Both the position numbers and the translations under genes were made by a program. From Roseateles sp. (GTDB lineage Bacteria > Pseudomonadota > Gammaproteobacteria > Burkholderiales > Burkholderiaceae_C), in assembly GCF_019237615.1 (NCBI RefSeq), contig NZ_JAFAGT010000025.1, positions 1 to 32,797 of the forward strand: a stretch of DNA of 32,797 nt, read 5' to 3'. Within the stretch, counting starts at the first letter, position 1; each line of letters starts with the position of its first letter. A model generated the notes under the pieces. It saw only the letters and a program-made list of their open reading frames with translations, made no database searches and was not told the DNA's origin. Below, one piece after another: positions 14,769-23,292 of this stretch.

Positions 14769-16210
14769 TGTTCCTCCGCCCACGAGAAGCCGTCGCGCGC
14801 CACCAGCGCGCTCGCGGCGGCCGGCCCCCAGGCGCCGGCGGCATAGGGGCGGGGGCCGTTGCCATCGGCGTTCCAGGCGTCGAGGATGGGCTCGACCCAG
14901 CGCCAGGCCTGCTCCTGCTCGTCGCTGCGCACAAAGAGATTGAGGCGGCCGGCGATGGCGTCCAGCAGCAGGCGCTCGTAGGCGCCGACGCGCTGCGTCG
15001 CGAAGGCCTTGTCGAAGTCCAGGTCCAGCGACACCGGCGTCAGCTGCTCGCCGGCGCCAGCGCCCTTCTGCGCCAGCAGCTGCAGCTCCAGGCCGTCCTC
15101 GGGCTGCAGCTTGATGACCAGGCGGTTCGGCAGGCTGGCGCCGGGGAAGATCTGGTGCGGCACGGGGCGGAAATTGACGACGATCTGCGCGTCGCGCGCG
15201 GCCAGGCGCTTGCCGGTGCGCAGGTAGAAGGGCACTCCGGCCCAGCGCCAGTTCTGCACTTCGGTGCGCAGCGCGACGAAGGTCTCGCAGGTGCTGTCCG
15301 GCGGCACCTTGACCTCCTCCAGATAGCCCGGCACCGGTTGGCCGCCGCACATGCCGGCGCGGTACTGGCCACGCACCACGTCGCGCCCCACGGACTCCCG
15401 AGTGAAGGGCTTGAGCGCACGCAGCACCTTGAGCTTCTCGTCGCGGATCGCGTCGGCGTCGTTGCTGGCGGGCGGCTCCATCGCGATCATGGTCAGCAGC
15501 TGCAGCGCATGGTTCTGGATCATGTCGCGCAGCGCGCCGGTGCCGTCGTAGAAGGCGCCACGCGTGCCGACGCCCAGCTGCTCGGCCAGCGTGATCTGGA
15601 TGTTGGCGATGCTCTCGCGCCGCCACAGGGGCTCGAAGAGGGCGTTGCCGAAACGCAGCGCCATCAGGTTCTGAACCGAGGGCTTGCCCAGGTAATGGTC
15701 GATGCGGAAGGCCTGGCGCTCCGAGAACACAGAGCGCACCGTGCGGTTGATCTCCTGCGCGCTGGCGAGGTCGTGGCCCAGCGGCTTCTCCAGCACGACG
15801 CGGACCCTGTCGTGGTTCAGGCCCACGGCGCCGAGCTGCTGGCAGATGCCTGTGAACAGGTAGGGGCTGGTCGCGAGGTAGAGCACGACCGTGTCGGCGT
15901 TGCGTGCGTCCAGCCATTCCTTCAGGCCCTGGTAGTGCTCGGGCTGGGACAGGTCCATGCGGCGGTAGTGGATCAGCCCGGCAAAGCGCTCGAACTCCTC
16001 GTCGCTCGGGCGCTTGCCCGCGTCGACCTCGCGGAAGCGTTCCTTCAGCCACTCGCGGTAGCGCGCATCGCTCTGCTCGTCGCGCGCGACGGCGAGAATG
16101 CGGCCGCCTTCGGGCAGCTTGCCGTGCCGGAAGGCCTGGAACAGCGCGGGCATCAGCTTGCGCCACGTCAGGTCGCCGGTACCGCCAAAGAACACGAGAT
16201 CAAAAGACAT
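14765..16210 (-). CDS. zwf: Glucose-6-phosphate 1-dehydrogenase
   Basis: The 481-residue enzyme oxidises glucose 6-phosphate to 6-phosphogluconolactone with NADP+ and feeds the pentose phosphate and Entner-Doudoroff routes. The N-terminal dinucleotide site is FFGGTGDLTWRKLMPAL and the active-site segment is RIDHYLGKPSVQN (catalytic His/Lys around 170-175). Length is normal for the family. It is the first gene of the zwf-hexR unit and is divergent from tal across a 135-bp region with a candidate HexR box. Confidence 0.96.
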   Translation of the reverse strand: MSFDLVFFGGTGDLTWRKLMPALFQAFRHGKLPEGGRILAVARDEQSDARYREWLKERFREVDAGKRPSDEEFERFAGLIHYRRMDLSQPEHYQGLKEWLDARNADTVVLYLATSPYLFTGICQQLGAVGLNHDRVRVVLEKPLGHDLASAQEINRTVRSVFSERQAFRIDHYLGKPSVQNLMALRFGNALFEPLWRRESIANIQITLAEQLGVGTRGAFYDGTGALRDMIQNHALQLLTMIAMEPPASNDADAIRDEKLKVLRALKPFTRESVGRDVVRGQYRAGMCGGQPVPGYLEEVKVPPDSTCETFVALRTEVQNWRWAGVPFYLRTGKRLAARDAQIVVNFRPVPHQIFPGASLPNRLVIKLQPEDGLELQLLAQKGAGAGEQLTPVSLDLDFDKAFATQRVGAYERLLLDAIAGRLNLFVRSDEQEQAWRWVEPILDAWNADGNGPRPYAAGAWGPAAASALVARDGFSWAEEQ

Positions 16211-16265
16211 CTGCGGGGTCTCCAGGCCGGCGCCCTTGCCGTCACCACGACAGGGGCGCTAACCG

Positions 16266-16294
16266 TTGTGTAACTAAGTTTCGTGAAATACTAT
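16266..16294 (+). promoter_or_regulatory. tal promoter with candidate HexR operator
   Basis: TTGTGT (16266-16271) and TACTAT (16289-16294), 17 bases apart, form a plausible promoter for tal. TGTAACTAAGTTTCG (16269-16283) is an imperfect palindrome around AACTAAGTT that matches 11 of 15 positions of the known HexR consensus (TGTARTWWWAYTACA). It overlaps the -35 box and sits between two operons of the HexR pathway. The match is imperfect and untested. Confidence 0.42.
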
Positions 16295-16345
16295 GCAGCA
16301 GTTTCTTCGCCGGGTCAATCCAGTCGACCCGAACACAGGCAGACC

Positions 16346-17287
16346 ATGAACCAGCTCGACCAGCTCAAAGCCTTCACCACCGTCGTCGCCGACACCGGCA
16401 ACTTCTTGCAGCTCGCGCAGTTCGCGCCGCGCGACGCGACGACCAATCCTTCGCTCATCCTGAAGGCTGTGCAGTCGCCCGATTACGCGCCGCTGCTGAA
16501 GGAGACCGTGAATGCCCATCGCGGCCAGCCGCTGGACGAGATCGTCGACCACGTGCTGGTGCGCTTCGGCCTGGAGATCCTGAAGGTCGTGCCTGGCCGC
16601 GTGTCGACCGAGGTCGACGCCCGCCTGTCCTTCGACAAGGCCGCCAGCCTGGCGCGTGCGCGCCGCCTCATCGCGCTGTACGAGGCCGCGGGCATCGGGC
16701 GCGAGCGTGTGCTCATCAAGCTGGCCTCGACCTGGGAAGGCATCCAGGCCGCCGCCGAGCTGGAGCGCGAGGGCATCCACTGCAATCTGACGCTGCTGTT
16801 CGCGTTCGCCCAGGCCGTGGCCTGCGGCGAGGCCAAGGTGCAGCTGATCTCGCCCTTCGTCGGCCGCATCTATGACTGGTACAAGAAGTCGGCCGGCGCG
16901 AGCTGGGACGAGGCGGCACAGGCCGGCGTCAACGACCCCGGAGTGAAGTCGGTGACGCAGATCTACGCCTATTTCAAGCAGCACGGCATCCAGACCGAGG
17001 TCATGGGCGCCAGCTTCCGCAACATCGGCCAGATCCAGGCGCTGGCCGGCTGCGACCTGCTGACCATCAGCCCGGATCTGCTGGCCCAGCTGCAGGCCAG
17101 CGAGACCACGCTGGAGCGGGTGCTGGACCCGGCCAAGGCGCCCGCGATGCCGGCCGTCCATCTCGACGAGGCCGCCTTCCGCTTCGCGCTCAACGAGGAC
17201 GCGATGGCGACCGAGAAGCTGGCCGAGGGCATACGCCTGTTCGCCGTCGACGCGGGCAAGCTCGACAAGCTCATCCAAGAAGCCTGA
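16346..17287 (+). CDS. tal: Transaldolase
   Basis: The 313-residue class I transaldolase transfers a dihydroxyacetone unit between sedoheptulose 7-phosphate and glyceraldehyde 3-phosphate in the non-oxidative pentose phosphate pathway. The Schiff-base lysine is Lys125 in [12 protein letters not shown]. Other family motifs are the N-terminal [10 protein letters not shown] (Asp16), TNPSL and [13 protein letters not shown] 16346 starts the conserved [10 protein letters not shown]; an in-frame ATG at 16283 lies inside the promoter and is rejected. It is followed 2 bases later by pgi. Confidence 0.95.
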   Translation: MNQLDQLKAFTTVVADTGNFLQLAQFAPRDATTNPSLILKAVQSPDYAPLLKETVNAHRGQPLDEIVDHVLVRFGLEILKVVPGRVSTEVDARLSFDKAASLARARRLIALYEAAGIGRERVLIKLASTWEGIQAAAELEREGIHCNLTLLFAFAQAVACGEAKVQLISPFVGRIYDWYKKSAGASWDEAAQAGVNDPGVKSVTQIYAYFKQHGIQTEVMGASFRNIGQIQALAGCDLLTISPDLLAQLQASETTLERVLDPAKAPAMPAVHLDEAAFRFALNEDAMATEKLAEGIRLFAVDAGKLDKLIQEA

Positions 17288-17289
17288 CC

Positions 17290-18912
17290 ATGGCGAAGCG
17301 CTGCGACCAGTCGCCCGTCTGGGCCGAACTGCTGGCCCACTACGCCGCCGACGGTCGCGGCTTCGACATCCGCAAGGCCTTCGCCGAGGACGCGGGCCGC
17401 TTCGGCGCGCTGTCCTTCGAGGCCCCCGAGGTCTTTGCCGACCTGTCCAAGAACCGCGTCGACGCGGCCACGCTGGCCCTGCTGCTGAAGCTGGCTCGCG
17501 ACTGTGACCTGGAGGCCAGGCGCGCCGCGCTGCTGCGCGGCGACCCGGTCAACACGACCGAAGGCCGCGCGGTGCTGCACACGGCGCTGCGCGCGCCGGC
17601 CGGCAGCGACGCGCCCTTCAATGCCGAGGTTCAGGCGTCGCTGGACGCCATGCTGGCCTTTGCCGAGGGCGTGCGCCGCGGCGAGCGTGGTGACATCACC
17701 GACGTCGTCCACATCGGCATCGGCGGCAGCGACCTCGGGCCCGCCATGGTCGTGCAGGCGTTGCAGGCCTTCGGCCGTCGCGACCTGAGGCTGCATTTCG
17801 TCTCCAACGTCGACGGCCACGACCTGGCGCCCGTGCTGGCCGGCCTGGACGCACGGCACACGCTGTTCGTCGTCGCGTCCAAGACCTTCACGACGCAGGA
17901 GACACTGGCCAATGCACAGGCCGCCAAGGCCTGGTTCCTGGCTGCCGGTGGTAGCGACGTGGCGCGTCACTTCGTCGCCACCAGCAGCAACACCGCCGCC
18001 GCGGCGGCCTTCGGCATCGACACTGCCTTCGGCTTCTGGGACTGGGTGGGCGGCCGCTACTCGCTGTGGTCCGTCATCGGCCTGCCCATCGCCATCGCCG
18101 TCGGTGCGGAAGGCTTCCGCGAACTGCTGGCCGGCGCGCATGCGATGGACCGGCACTTTGCGACCACGCCGCTGGCGCACAACCTGCCGGTGCTGCTGGG
18201 TCTCGTCGACATCTGGTACCGCAACTTCCACGGCTTCACGAGCCGCAGCGTGGCGCCCTACCACCAGGGCCTGCGCCGCCTGCCGGCCTATCTGCAGCAG
18301 CTGGAGATGGAGAGCAACGGCAAGGGCGTGGACCTGGACGGCAACCCGCTGGCGCTGGGCACATCGCCGGTCGTCTGGGGCGAGGCCGGCACCAACGGCC
18401 AGCATGCCTACTTCCAGATGCTGCACCAGGGCACGGACGTGATCCCGGTCGAGTTCATCGCCGTCAGGCGGCCCAATCATGGTGCCAGCGGCGAGCTGGC
18501 CGAGAAGCTGGCCGACCAGCACCGCAAGCTGCTGGCCAACTGCCTGGCCCAGAGCAAGGCGCTGATGCAGGGCAAGACCGCCGCAGAGGCGCTGACCGAG
18601 CAGGCGCCGACCGCCTCGGCGACGCTGGACCGCGACGTGCTGGCGCGCCACCGCAGCTTCCCCGGCAACCGCCCCAGCACCACCTTGATGCTGGACGCGC
18701 TGACGCCGCGCTCGCTGGGCGCGCTGATCGCCCTTTACGAGCACCGCGTCTTCGTCACCGGGGCGTTGTGGGGCATCAACAGCTTCGACCAATGGGGCGT
18801 GGAACTGGGCAAGGCACTGTGCAACCAGTTGCTGCCGCGCCTGGCATCGGGCGACACAGCGGGCCTGGACGGCTCCACCGCCGGCCTGCTGGCGCGTCTG
18901 ACCGCCGCATGA
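17290..18912 (+). CDS. pgi: Glucose-6-phosphate isomerase
   Basis: The 540-residue enzyme interconverts glucose 6-phosphate and fructose 6-phosphate. Signature stretches are VVHIGIGGSDLGPAMV, the SKTFTTQET phosphate-binding loop, GRYSLWSVIGLPI and WGEAGTNGQHAYFQ with the catalytic Glu/His. The C-terminal GINSFDQWGVELGK is also conserved. It is co-transcribed with tal and the following HAD gene, whose start overlaps its stop (ATGA). Confidence 0.96.
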   Translation: MAKRCDQSPVWAELLAHYAADGRGFDIRKAFAEDAGRFGALSFEAPEVFADLSKNRVDAATLALLLKLARDCDLEARRAALLRGDPVNTTEGRAVLHTALRAPAGSDAPFNAEVQASLDAMLAFAEGVRRGERGDITDVVHIGIGGSDLGPAMVVQALQAFGRRDLRLHFVSNVDGHDLAPVLAGLDARHTLFVVASKTFTTQETLANAQAAKAWFLAAGGSDVARHFVATSSNTAAAAAFGIDTAFGFWDWVGGRYSLWSVIGLPIAIAVGAEGFRELLAGAHAMDRHFATTPLAHNLPVLLGLVDIWYRNFHGFTSRSVAPYHQGLRRLPAYLQQLEMESNGKGVDLDGNPLALGTSPVVWGEAGTNGQHAYFQMLHQGTDVIPVEFIAVRRPNHGASGELAEKLADQHRKLLANCLAQSKALMQGKTAAEALTEQAPTASATLDRDVLARHRSFPGNRPSTTLMLDALTPRSLGALIALYEHRVFVTGALWGINSFDQWGVELGKALCNQLLPRLASGDTAGLDGSTAGLLARLTAA

Positions 18913-19529
18913 AGATCGTCTTCGACTTCGGCGGCGTCGTGTTCCGCTGGCACCCGGCGAGCTTCCTGGCGCGCGTCTGGCCGCATCGCATCGAGACGCT
19001 GGAGCAGGGCGCCCGGGCCGCATCGGTGTTCTTCCAGAACTACGGCGGTGACTGGGGCCTGTTCGACCAGGGGCTGATCGGCGCGGACGAGGTCGTGCGC
19101 CGCATCTCGGCCCGCACCGGCTGGCCGCGCGGTGAGGTCGAGGCCGTCGTGCGTGCGGTGCCGGACGAGCTGATGGCCATCCCGGCGACGGTCGTGCTCA
19201 TCCGCGACCTGCGCGCCGCAGGGCACACGCTGCATTTCCTGTCCAACATGCCCGAGCCCTACGCCGACCATTTGAGCGCGACCTACCCGCTGGGCGAGTG
19301 GTTCGAGTCGGGGCTGTTCTCGGGCCGGGTCAAGCAGATCAAGCCGAGCGCCGGGATCTACGCAATGGCGGAGCGGCATTTCGGCGCGCAGCCCTCGGAG
19401 CTGCTGTTCATCGACGATCACCCGGTCAATGTCGACGCCGCCCTGGCGCGCGACTGGCAGTCCTTCCTGTTCACCGATGCCGCAAGTGCCAGGCGGGAGC
19501 TGGTATCCAGGCGCCTGCTGGGCGCCTGA
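18909..19529 (+). CDS. HAD-superfamily (subfamily IA) phosphatase
   Basis: The 206-residue protein has the HAD motifs in order: nucleophile loop IVFDFGGVVF (Asp6), Ser/Thr motif LHFLSNMPE, Lys in KPSAGIY, and acidic motif LFIDDHPVNV. It resembles the YihX-type sugar phosphatases (for example alpha-D-glucose-1-phosphate phosphatase), and its coupling to pgi by a 4-base overlap suggests a hexose- or triose-phosphate substrate; this is inference from context. It ends directly against the convergent yacG gene (adjacent stop codons at 19529/19530), with no terminator seen between them. Confidence 0.85.
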   Translation: MKIVFDFGGVVFRWHPASFLARVWPHRIETLEQGARAASVFFQNYGGDWGLFDQGLIGADEVVRRISARTGWPRGEVEAVVRAVPDELMAIPATVVLIRDLRAAGHTLHFLSNMPEPYADHLSATYPLGEWFESGLFSGRVKQIKPSAGIYAMAERHFGAQPSELLFIDDHPVNVDAALARDWQSFLFTDAASARRELVSRRLLGA

Positions 19530-19745
19530 TCAGTGCAGGGCCTGCTCGCCGGCGGGCCCGAATTCATCCGGGTCCTGCGGCGGCGCAGCCGGCACGCGAA
19601 AACTCTCGCTGGCCCAGGCGCCCAGGTCGATCTGGCGGCAGCGCTCGCTGCAGAAAGGGCGCCACTTGTTGCTCGGAGCGAATACGCTGTCGCCGCTGCA
19701 TTGGGGGCAGCGCACGATGCGCTCGCCTTGGGCGTTTGTCTTCAT
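19530..19745 (-). CDS. yacG: DNA gyrase inhibitor YacG
   Basis: The 71-residue zinc-finger protein binds GyrB and inhibits DNA gyrase. The four zinc ligands are visible as CPQC followed by CSERC (C-x2-C and C-x3-C). The flanking [10 protein letters not shown]-x-I-D-L-G-A-W segment is the family signature. ATG 19745 overlaps the zapD stop; a GTG two codons upstream (19751) is also possible. It is the last gene of the pilBCD-coaE-zapD-yacG cluster, an arrangement common in beta- and gammaproteobacteria. Confidence 0.93.
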   Translation of the reverse strand: MKTNAQGERIVRCPQCSGDSVFAPSNKWRPFCSERCRQIDLGAWASESFRVPAAPPQDPDEFGPAGEQALH

Positions 19746-20497
19746 TGGCACAGAGCGAGCTCGAAGCCGCTGTCTTCGGGGGCCAGCTTGAGCCGGCCCT
19801 CTTCGTCCTGGCGCATCAGGCGGATGGAGATCATCAACCGGTGGCCCGAGATTTCCGGGATGAGGCCCAGGCTGGGGTCGATGCGCATGCGCAGCAACTG
19901 GTAGACGCGGCCGGCCGGAAGGCTCTGCTGGAACTGGCCGCCCGTGGCCGCGACCTTGTGCGGCGTGCCCGAGTCGCGCAGCAGGCCCAGCAGGACCTGC
20001 AGGCCCTCGGCCAGCGGCATCAGCGTCTGGGTCCAGCCCACCAGGTCCTTGCGGCGGCGCGCCGGCAGCAGCTGCTGCCAGTTGTAATAGGCCGGCAGGT
20101 CGAACTCGCAGGTGCCGCCGGGGATGCTGATGCGGCTGCGTATGCTCATCAGCCAGTCGTTGCCCGTCAATGCGGCGCCGGTCTTGCCGGACACGGCGTT
20201 CAGGCGCTGGAAGGCGCCGTCGATGCGGGCGACGACCTCGTCCAGGCGAGCCTCTTCCACACCAGGATTGCCGCGGTAGGCATTGAACTGGGTCTTGTGC
20301 TTGTCGAGCTCCTTCAGCAGGTCGCTCTTCAGGTCGGCGCGCGCGGCGACGTCGAGGATCTCGAACAGCGTGACCAGCGCGAAATGGTGGTCCAGCGCGG
20401 TATCGCGGGCCATCAAGGCGCCGAGACGGTCGAACAGATGCTCGAGGCGGAGCATCGTGCGGATGCTCTCGTTGAACGGGTACTCGTACAGGACCAC
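19742..20497 (-). CDS. zapD: Cell division protein ZapD
   Basis: The 251-residue ZapD (formerly DUF1342/YacF) binds the C-terminal tail of FtsZ and bundles protofilaments at the division site. The family pattern begins [19 protein letters not shown] and continues with a helical domain and a C-terminal beta-rich domain ([17 protein letters not shown]). It starts with GTG at 20497, 14 bases after the coaE stop, and its stop overlaps yacG. Confidence 0.93.
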   Translation of the reverse strand: MVLYEYPFNESIRTMLRLEHLFDRLGALMARDTALDHHFALVTLFEILDVAARADLKSDLLKELDKHKTQFNAYRGNPGVEEARLDEVVARIDGAFQRLNAVSGKTGAALTGNDWLMSIRSRISIPGGTCEFDLPAYYNWQQLLPARRRKDLVGWTQTLMPLAEGLQVLLGLLRDSGTPHKVAATGGQFQQSLPAGRVYQLLRMRIDPSLGLIPEISGHRLMISIRLMRQDEEGRLKLAPEDSGFELALCQ

Positions 20498-20511
20498 GGT
20501 GGCGACTTCAG

Positions 20512-21117
20512 TCAGGGCGTGGCGATTGTTTCACAGCCCCAGCGCGCGGCCAGGCTCCTGACCTCCACGCCGAGCGCAGCAAGCGAGACGCCGTCGTTGA
20601 GCAGCACCGCATCGGCCGCCGCGCGGCGGGCCTGGCGGCTGGTCTGGGCGGCGAGGGCACCCTGCACGCGCTCCAGCGTCCAGCCCGGGCGCTGCAGCAC
20701 GCGGGCGACCTGGGTCTCGGCCGAGCAGTCGACGACGAGGACGCGCGAGACCCGCGAGCGCCAGCGGCCGGACTCGACGAGCAGCGGCACGTCGAAGACG
20801 ATGAGGGGCGCGCGGGCCGCGTCGGCCTGGGCCAGCGCCTCGGCGGTGATCAGCGGATGCAGTATGGCCTCCAGCCGTTGCTTGGAGCCGGCGTCCGAGA
20901 AGGCGAGGGCGCGCATGCGGTCGCGGTCCAGCGCGCCGTCGGCGGCGACGAAGTCCGCGCCGAAGGTCCGGGCGATGGCGGGCATTGCCGCGCCGCCCGG
21001 CAGGGTCAGGGCGCGCGAGATCGCATCGGTGTCGACGATGGCGGCGCCGGCTTCGCGCAGCAGGCCGGCGACCGTGCTCTTGCCGCTGCCGATGCCGCCG
21101 GTCAGGCCCACCCTCAT
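20512..21117 (-). CDS. coaE: Dephospho-CoA kinase
   Basis: The 201-residue enzyme catalyses the last step of coenzyme A synthesis, phosphorylating dephospho-CoA. The P-loop GLTGGIGSGKST is at residues 4-15, followed by IVDTDAISR and the substrate region VFDVPLLVESG. ATG 21117 was chosen because it gives the canonical MRVGLTGG start; the open frame extends 16 codons upstream inside pilD. It lies 4 bases after the pilD stop. Confidence 0.95.
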   Translation of the reverse strand: MRVGLTGGIGSGKSTVAGLLREAGAAIVDTDAISRALTLPGGAAMPAIARTFGADFVAADGALDRDRMRALAFSDAGSKQRLEAILHPLITAEALAQADAARAPLIVFDVPLLVESGRWRSRVSRVLVVDCSAETQVARVLQRPGWTLERVQGALAAQTSRQARRAAADAVLLNDGVSLAALGVEVRSLAARWGCETIATP

Positions 21118-21121
21118 GCCG

Positions 21122-22051
21122 TCATGCCCAGCCCAGCCAGCCCAGCACCGTGGTCTGCCCCGCAAACAGCACGACCAGGCCGCCGCCGGCCAGGAAAGGG
21201 CCGAAGGGCACGTAACGGCCTTCGCGCAGGCCCGCGTTCATCTTCATGATGATGCCGACCACTGCGCCAATGGCCGAGGCGCCCAGCACGATGGGCAGGA
21301 TCATCTGCCAGCCCAGCCAGGCGCCCAGCGCCGCGAGCAGCTTGAAGTCGCCATACCCCATGCCCTCCTTGCCGGTGGCGAGCTTGAACAGCCAGTAGAC
21401 CGACCACAGCGACAGGTAGCCCGCCAGCGCGCCGATCAGCGCCTTGTCGAGCGGGATCGTCCAGCCCATCAGCGCGGCGGCCAAGCCGGCCCACAGCAGG
21501 GGCTGGTTGATGGCGTCCGGCAGCAGCGTCGTGTCCCAGTCGATCATCGCCAGCGCAATCAGCGCGGCGACGAAGCCGCACCACAGCAGCGTCGTCGGCT
21601 GGGCACCGAAGCGCCAGGACAGGGCCGCGAACGCCAGGCCCGTGGCCAGTTCGACCAGCGGGTAGCGACTGGAGATCGGCGCCTTGCAGGCGGCGCATTT
21701 GCCGGCGAGACGCAGCCAGCCAACGACCGGCAGGTTCTCGTGCCAGCGCAACTGGTGGCCGCAATGCGGGCAGCGCGAGCGCGGCCGGGAAATGCCGAAG
21801 TGCGGCAGCGCCTCGATCCTGGTGCCATAGGCGTCTACCGCCTTGGCGAGCTGCTCGGCCTCCGCGACCGGTGCGCCGGCGACGCGGGCCATGGCGGCGG
21901 CGTCGGTCAGCTGCGCTGCGGACTCATGCAGCCACTGCCGCTCCAGCATCAGCGGGATGCGATGGATGACGACGTTGAGGAAGCTGCCGATGCAAAGACC
22001 GAACAGGCCGAGAACCCAGGGCGACAGCCAGGCGCTGTAGTCCACCGGCAT
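21122..22051 (-). CDS. pilD: Type IV prepilin peptidase PilD
   Basis: This 309-residue inner-membrane aspartyl protease cleaves and N-methylates prepilins, including the five encoded at 6387-9631. It has an N-terminal membrane helix, a cytoplasmic zinc-binding loop with paired CPHC and CAAC motifs, and the two catalytic Asp regions MIDWDTTLLPD and GMGYGDFKLLA (GxGD). The segment around residues 45-75 (AAAMARVAGAPVAEAEQL) is a somewhat long insert in the cytoplasmic loop. The start overlaps the pilC stop by one base. Confidence 0.94.
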   Translation of the reverse strand: MPVDYSAWLSPWVLGLFGLCIGSFLNVVIHRIPLMLERQWLHESAAQLTDAAAMARVAGAPVAEAEQLAKAVDAYGTRIEALPHFGISRPRSRCPHCGHQLRWHENLPVVGWLRLAGKCAACKAPISSRYPLVELATGLAFAALSWRFGAQPTTLLWCGFVAALIALAMIDWDTTLLPDAINQPLLWAGLAAALMGWTIPLDKALIGALAGYLSLWSVYWLFKLATGKEGMGYGDFKLLAALGAWLGWQMILPIVLGASAIGAVVGIIMKMNAGLREGRYVPFGPFLAGGGLVVLFAGQTTVLGWLGWA

Positions 22052-23274
22052 CAGACCACCTGTCCCAGCTTGAAGATGGGCAGGTACATCGACACGACGA
22101 TGCCGCCGATGATGCCGCCCAGGATCACGATGATGAAAGGCTCCATCAGGCTGGACAGTGCCTTCACGGCCTCGTCCACCTCGTCCTCGTAGAACTCGGC
22201 GGCCTTGCCCAGCATGTGGTCAAGCGAACCCGATTCCTCGCCGATGGACGACATCTGCAGCACCATGGTCGGGAAGATGCCGGTGGTCTGCATGGACGTG
22301 GTCAACGCGGCGCCGGTGGAGACGTCACGCTGGATCTGCTCGGTGGCCTCCTGGAACACGGCGTTGCCGGAGGCTCCTCCCACCGAGTCCAGCGCCTCCA
22401 CCAGTGGCACGCCGGCGGCGAACATCGTCGACAGCGTGCGCGTCCAGCGTGCGACGGCCGACTTGTACATCAGGTCGCCGAACACCGGCACCTTCAGCAG
22501 CAGCCGGTCCATGCGCTTCTGCATCTTCTCCGAGCGCTTCCAGCTCTGCAGGAAGAAGTAGATGCCGCCGCCGATGGTGCCGAAGATGGCCCACCAGTAG
22601 CTGACGAAGAACTTGGACATCGCGATGACCATCAGCGTGGGCGCGGGCAGGTCAGCGCCGAAGGACTTGAACACGTCCTCGAAGGCCGGCACGACGAAGA
22701 TCATGATGACGGCCACGACGATGAAGGCGACCACCATGACGGCGATCGGGTAGGTCAGCGCCGACTTGATCTTGTTCTTGATGGCGACGGTCTTCTCCTG
22801 GTAAACGGCCAGCCGGTCCAGCAGGGCCTCCAGGATGCCGCCCGACTCGCCGGCCTCGACCAGGTTGCAGTACAACGCATCGAAGTACAGCGGATGCTTG
22901 CGGAAGGCCGAGGACAGGCTGGTGCCTGTCTCGACGTCCTGGCGGATGTCGTTGAGCAGCCGGGTCAGGCGCGGGTTGGTCGCGCCGCGCGCGACGATGT
23001 CGAAGGCCTGCAGCAGCGGCACGCCGGCGCGCATCATGGTCGCCAGCTGGCGCGTGAAGACGGCGATGTCCTTCTGCTTGATCGAGGTGCCGCCACTGGA
23101 GCGGCGCTTCTTGACCTTGTTGACGAGGATGCCCTGGCGGCGCAGCGTGGCGCTGACCATGGCCTCGCCGCCCGCGCGCAGCTCACCCTTGACGATCTTG
23201 CCGTTGCGGTCCTTGCCTTCCCATTCGAAGACGAAGTCCTTGATGCCTTTTGCTGCAGCGGTGGCGGTGGCCAT
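22051..23274 (-). CDS. pilC: Type IV pilus inner-membrane platform protein PilC
   Basis: The 407-residue platform protein has two GspF/T2SSF domains, with TRQLATMMRAGVPLLQAFDIV in the first and WTRTLSTMFAAGVPLVEALDSV in the second. Three membrane helices are visible (near 175-195, 220-245 and 375-400, the last ending GGIIGGIVVSMYLPIF). It couples the PilB and PilT ATPases to pilin insertion. It lies 18 bases after pilB, and its ATG at 23274 is preceded by a GAGGAG ribosome-binding site. Confidence 0.95.
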   Translation of the reverse strand: MATATAAAKGIKDFVFEWEGKDRNGKIVKGELRAGGEAMVSATLRRQGILVNKVKKRRSSGGTSIKQKDIAVFTRQLATMMRAGVPLLQAFDIVARGATNPRLTRLLNDIRQDVETGTSLSSAFRKHPLYFDALYCNLVEAGESGGILEALLDRLAVYQEKTVAIKNKIKSALTYPIAVMVVAFIVVAVIMIFVVPAFEDVFKSFGADLPAPTLMVIAMSKFFVSYWWAIFGTIGGGIYFFLQSWKRSEKMQKRMDRLLLKVPVFGDLMYKSAVARWTRTLSTMFAAGVPLVEALDSVGGASGNAVFQEATEQIQRDVSTGAALTTSMQTTGIFPTMVLQMSSIGEESGSLDHMLGKAAEFYEDEVDEAVKALSSLMEPFIIVILGGIIGGIVVSMYLPIFKLGQVV

Positions 23275-23292
23275 GCGCTCTCCTCGGATGGG

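Noticed and set aside
16969-19023. 684-codon open frame antisense to pgi
   Set aside because: Shadow of the conserved pgi gene; composition is Arg/Gln/Ala-rich with no recognisable motif.
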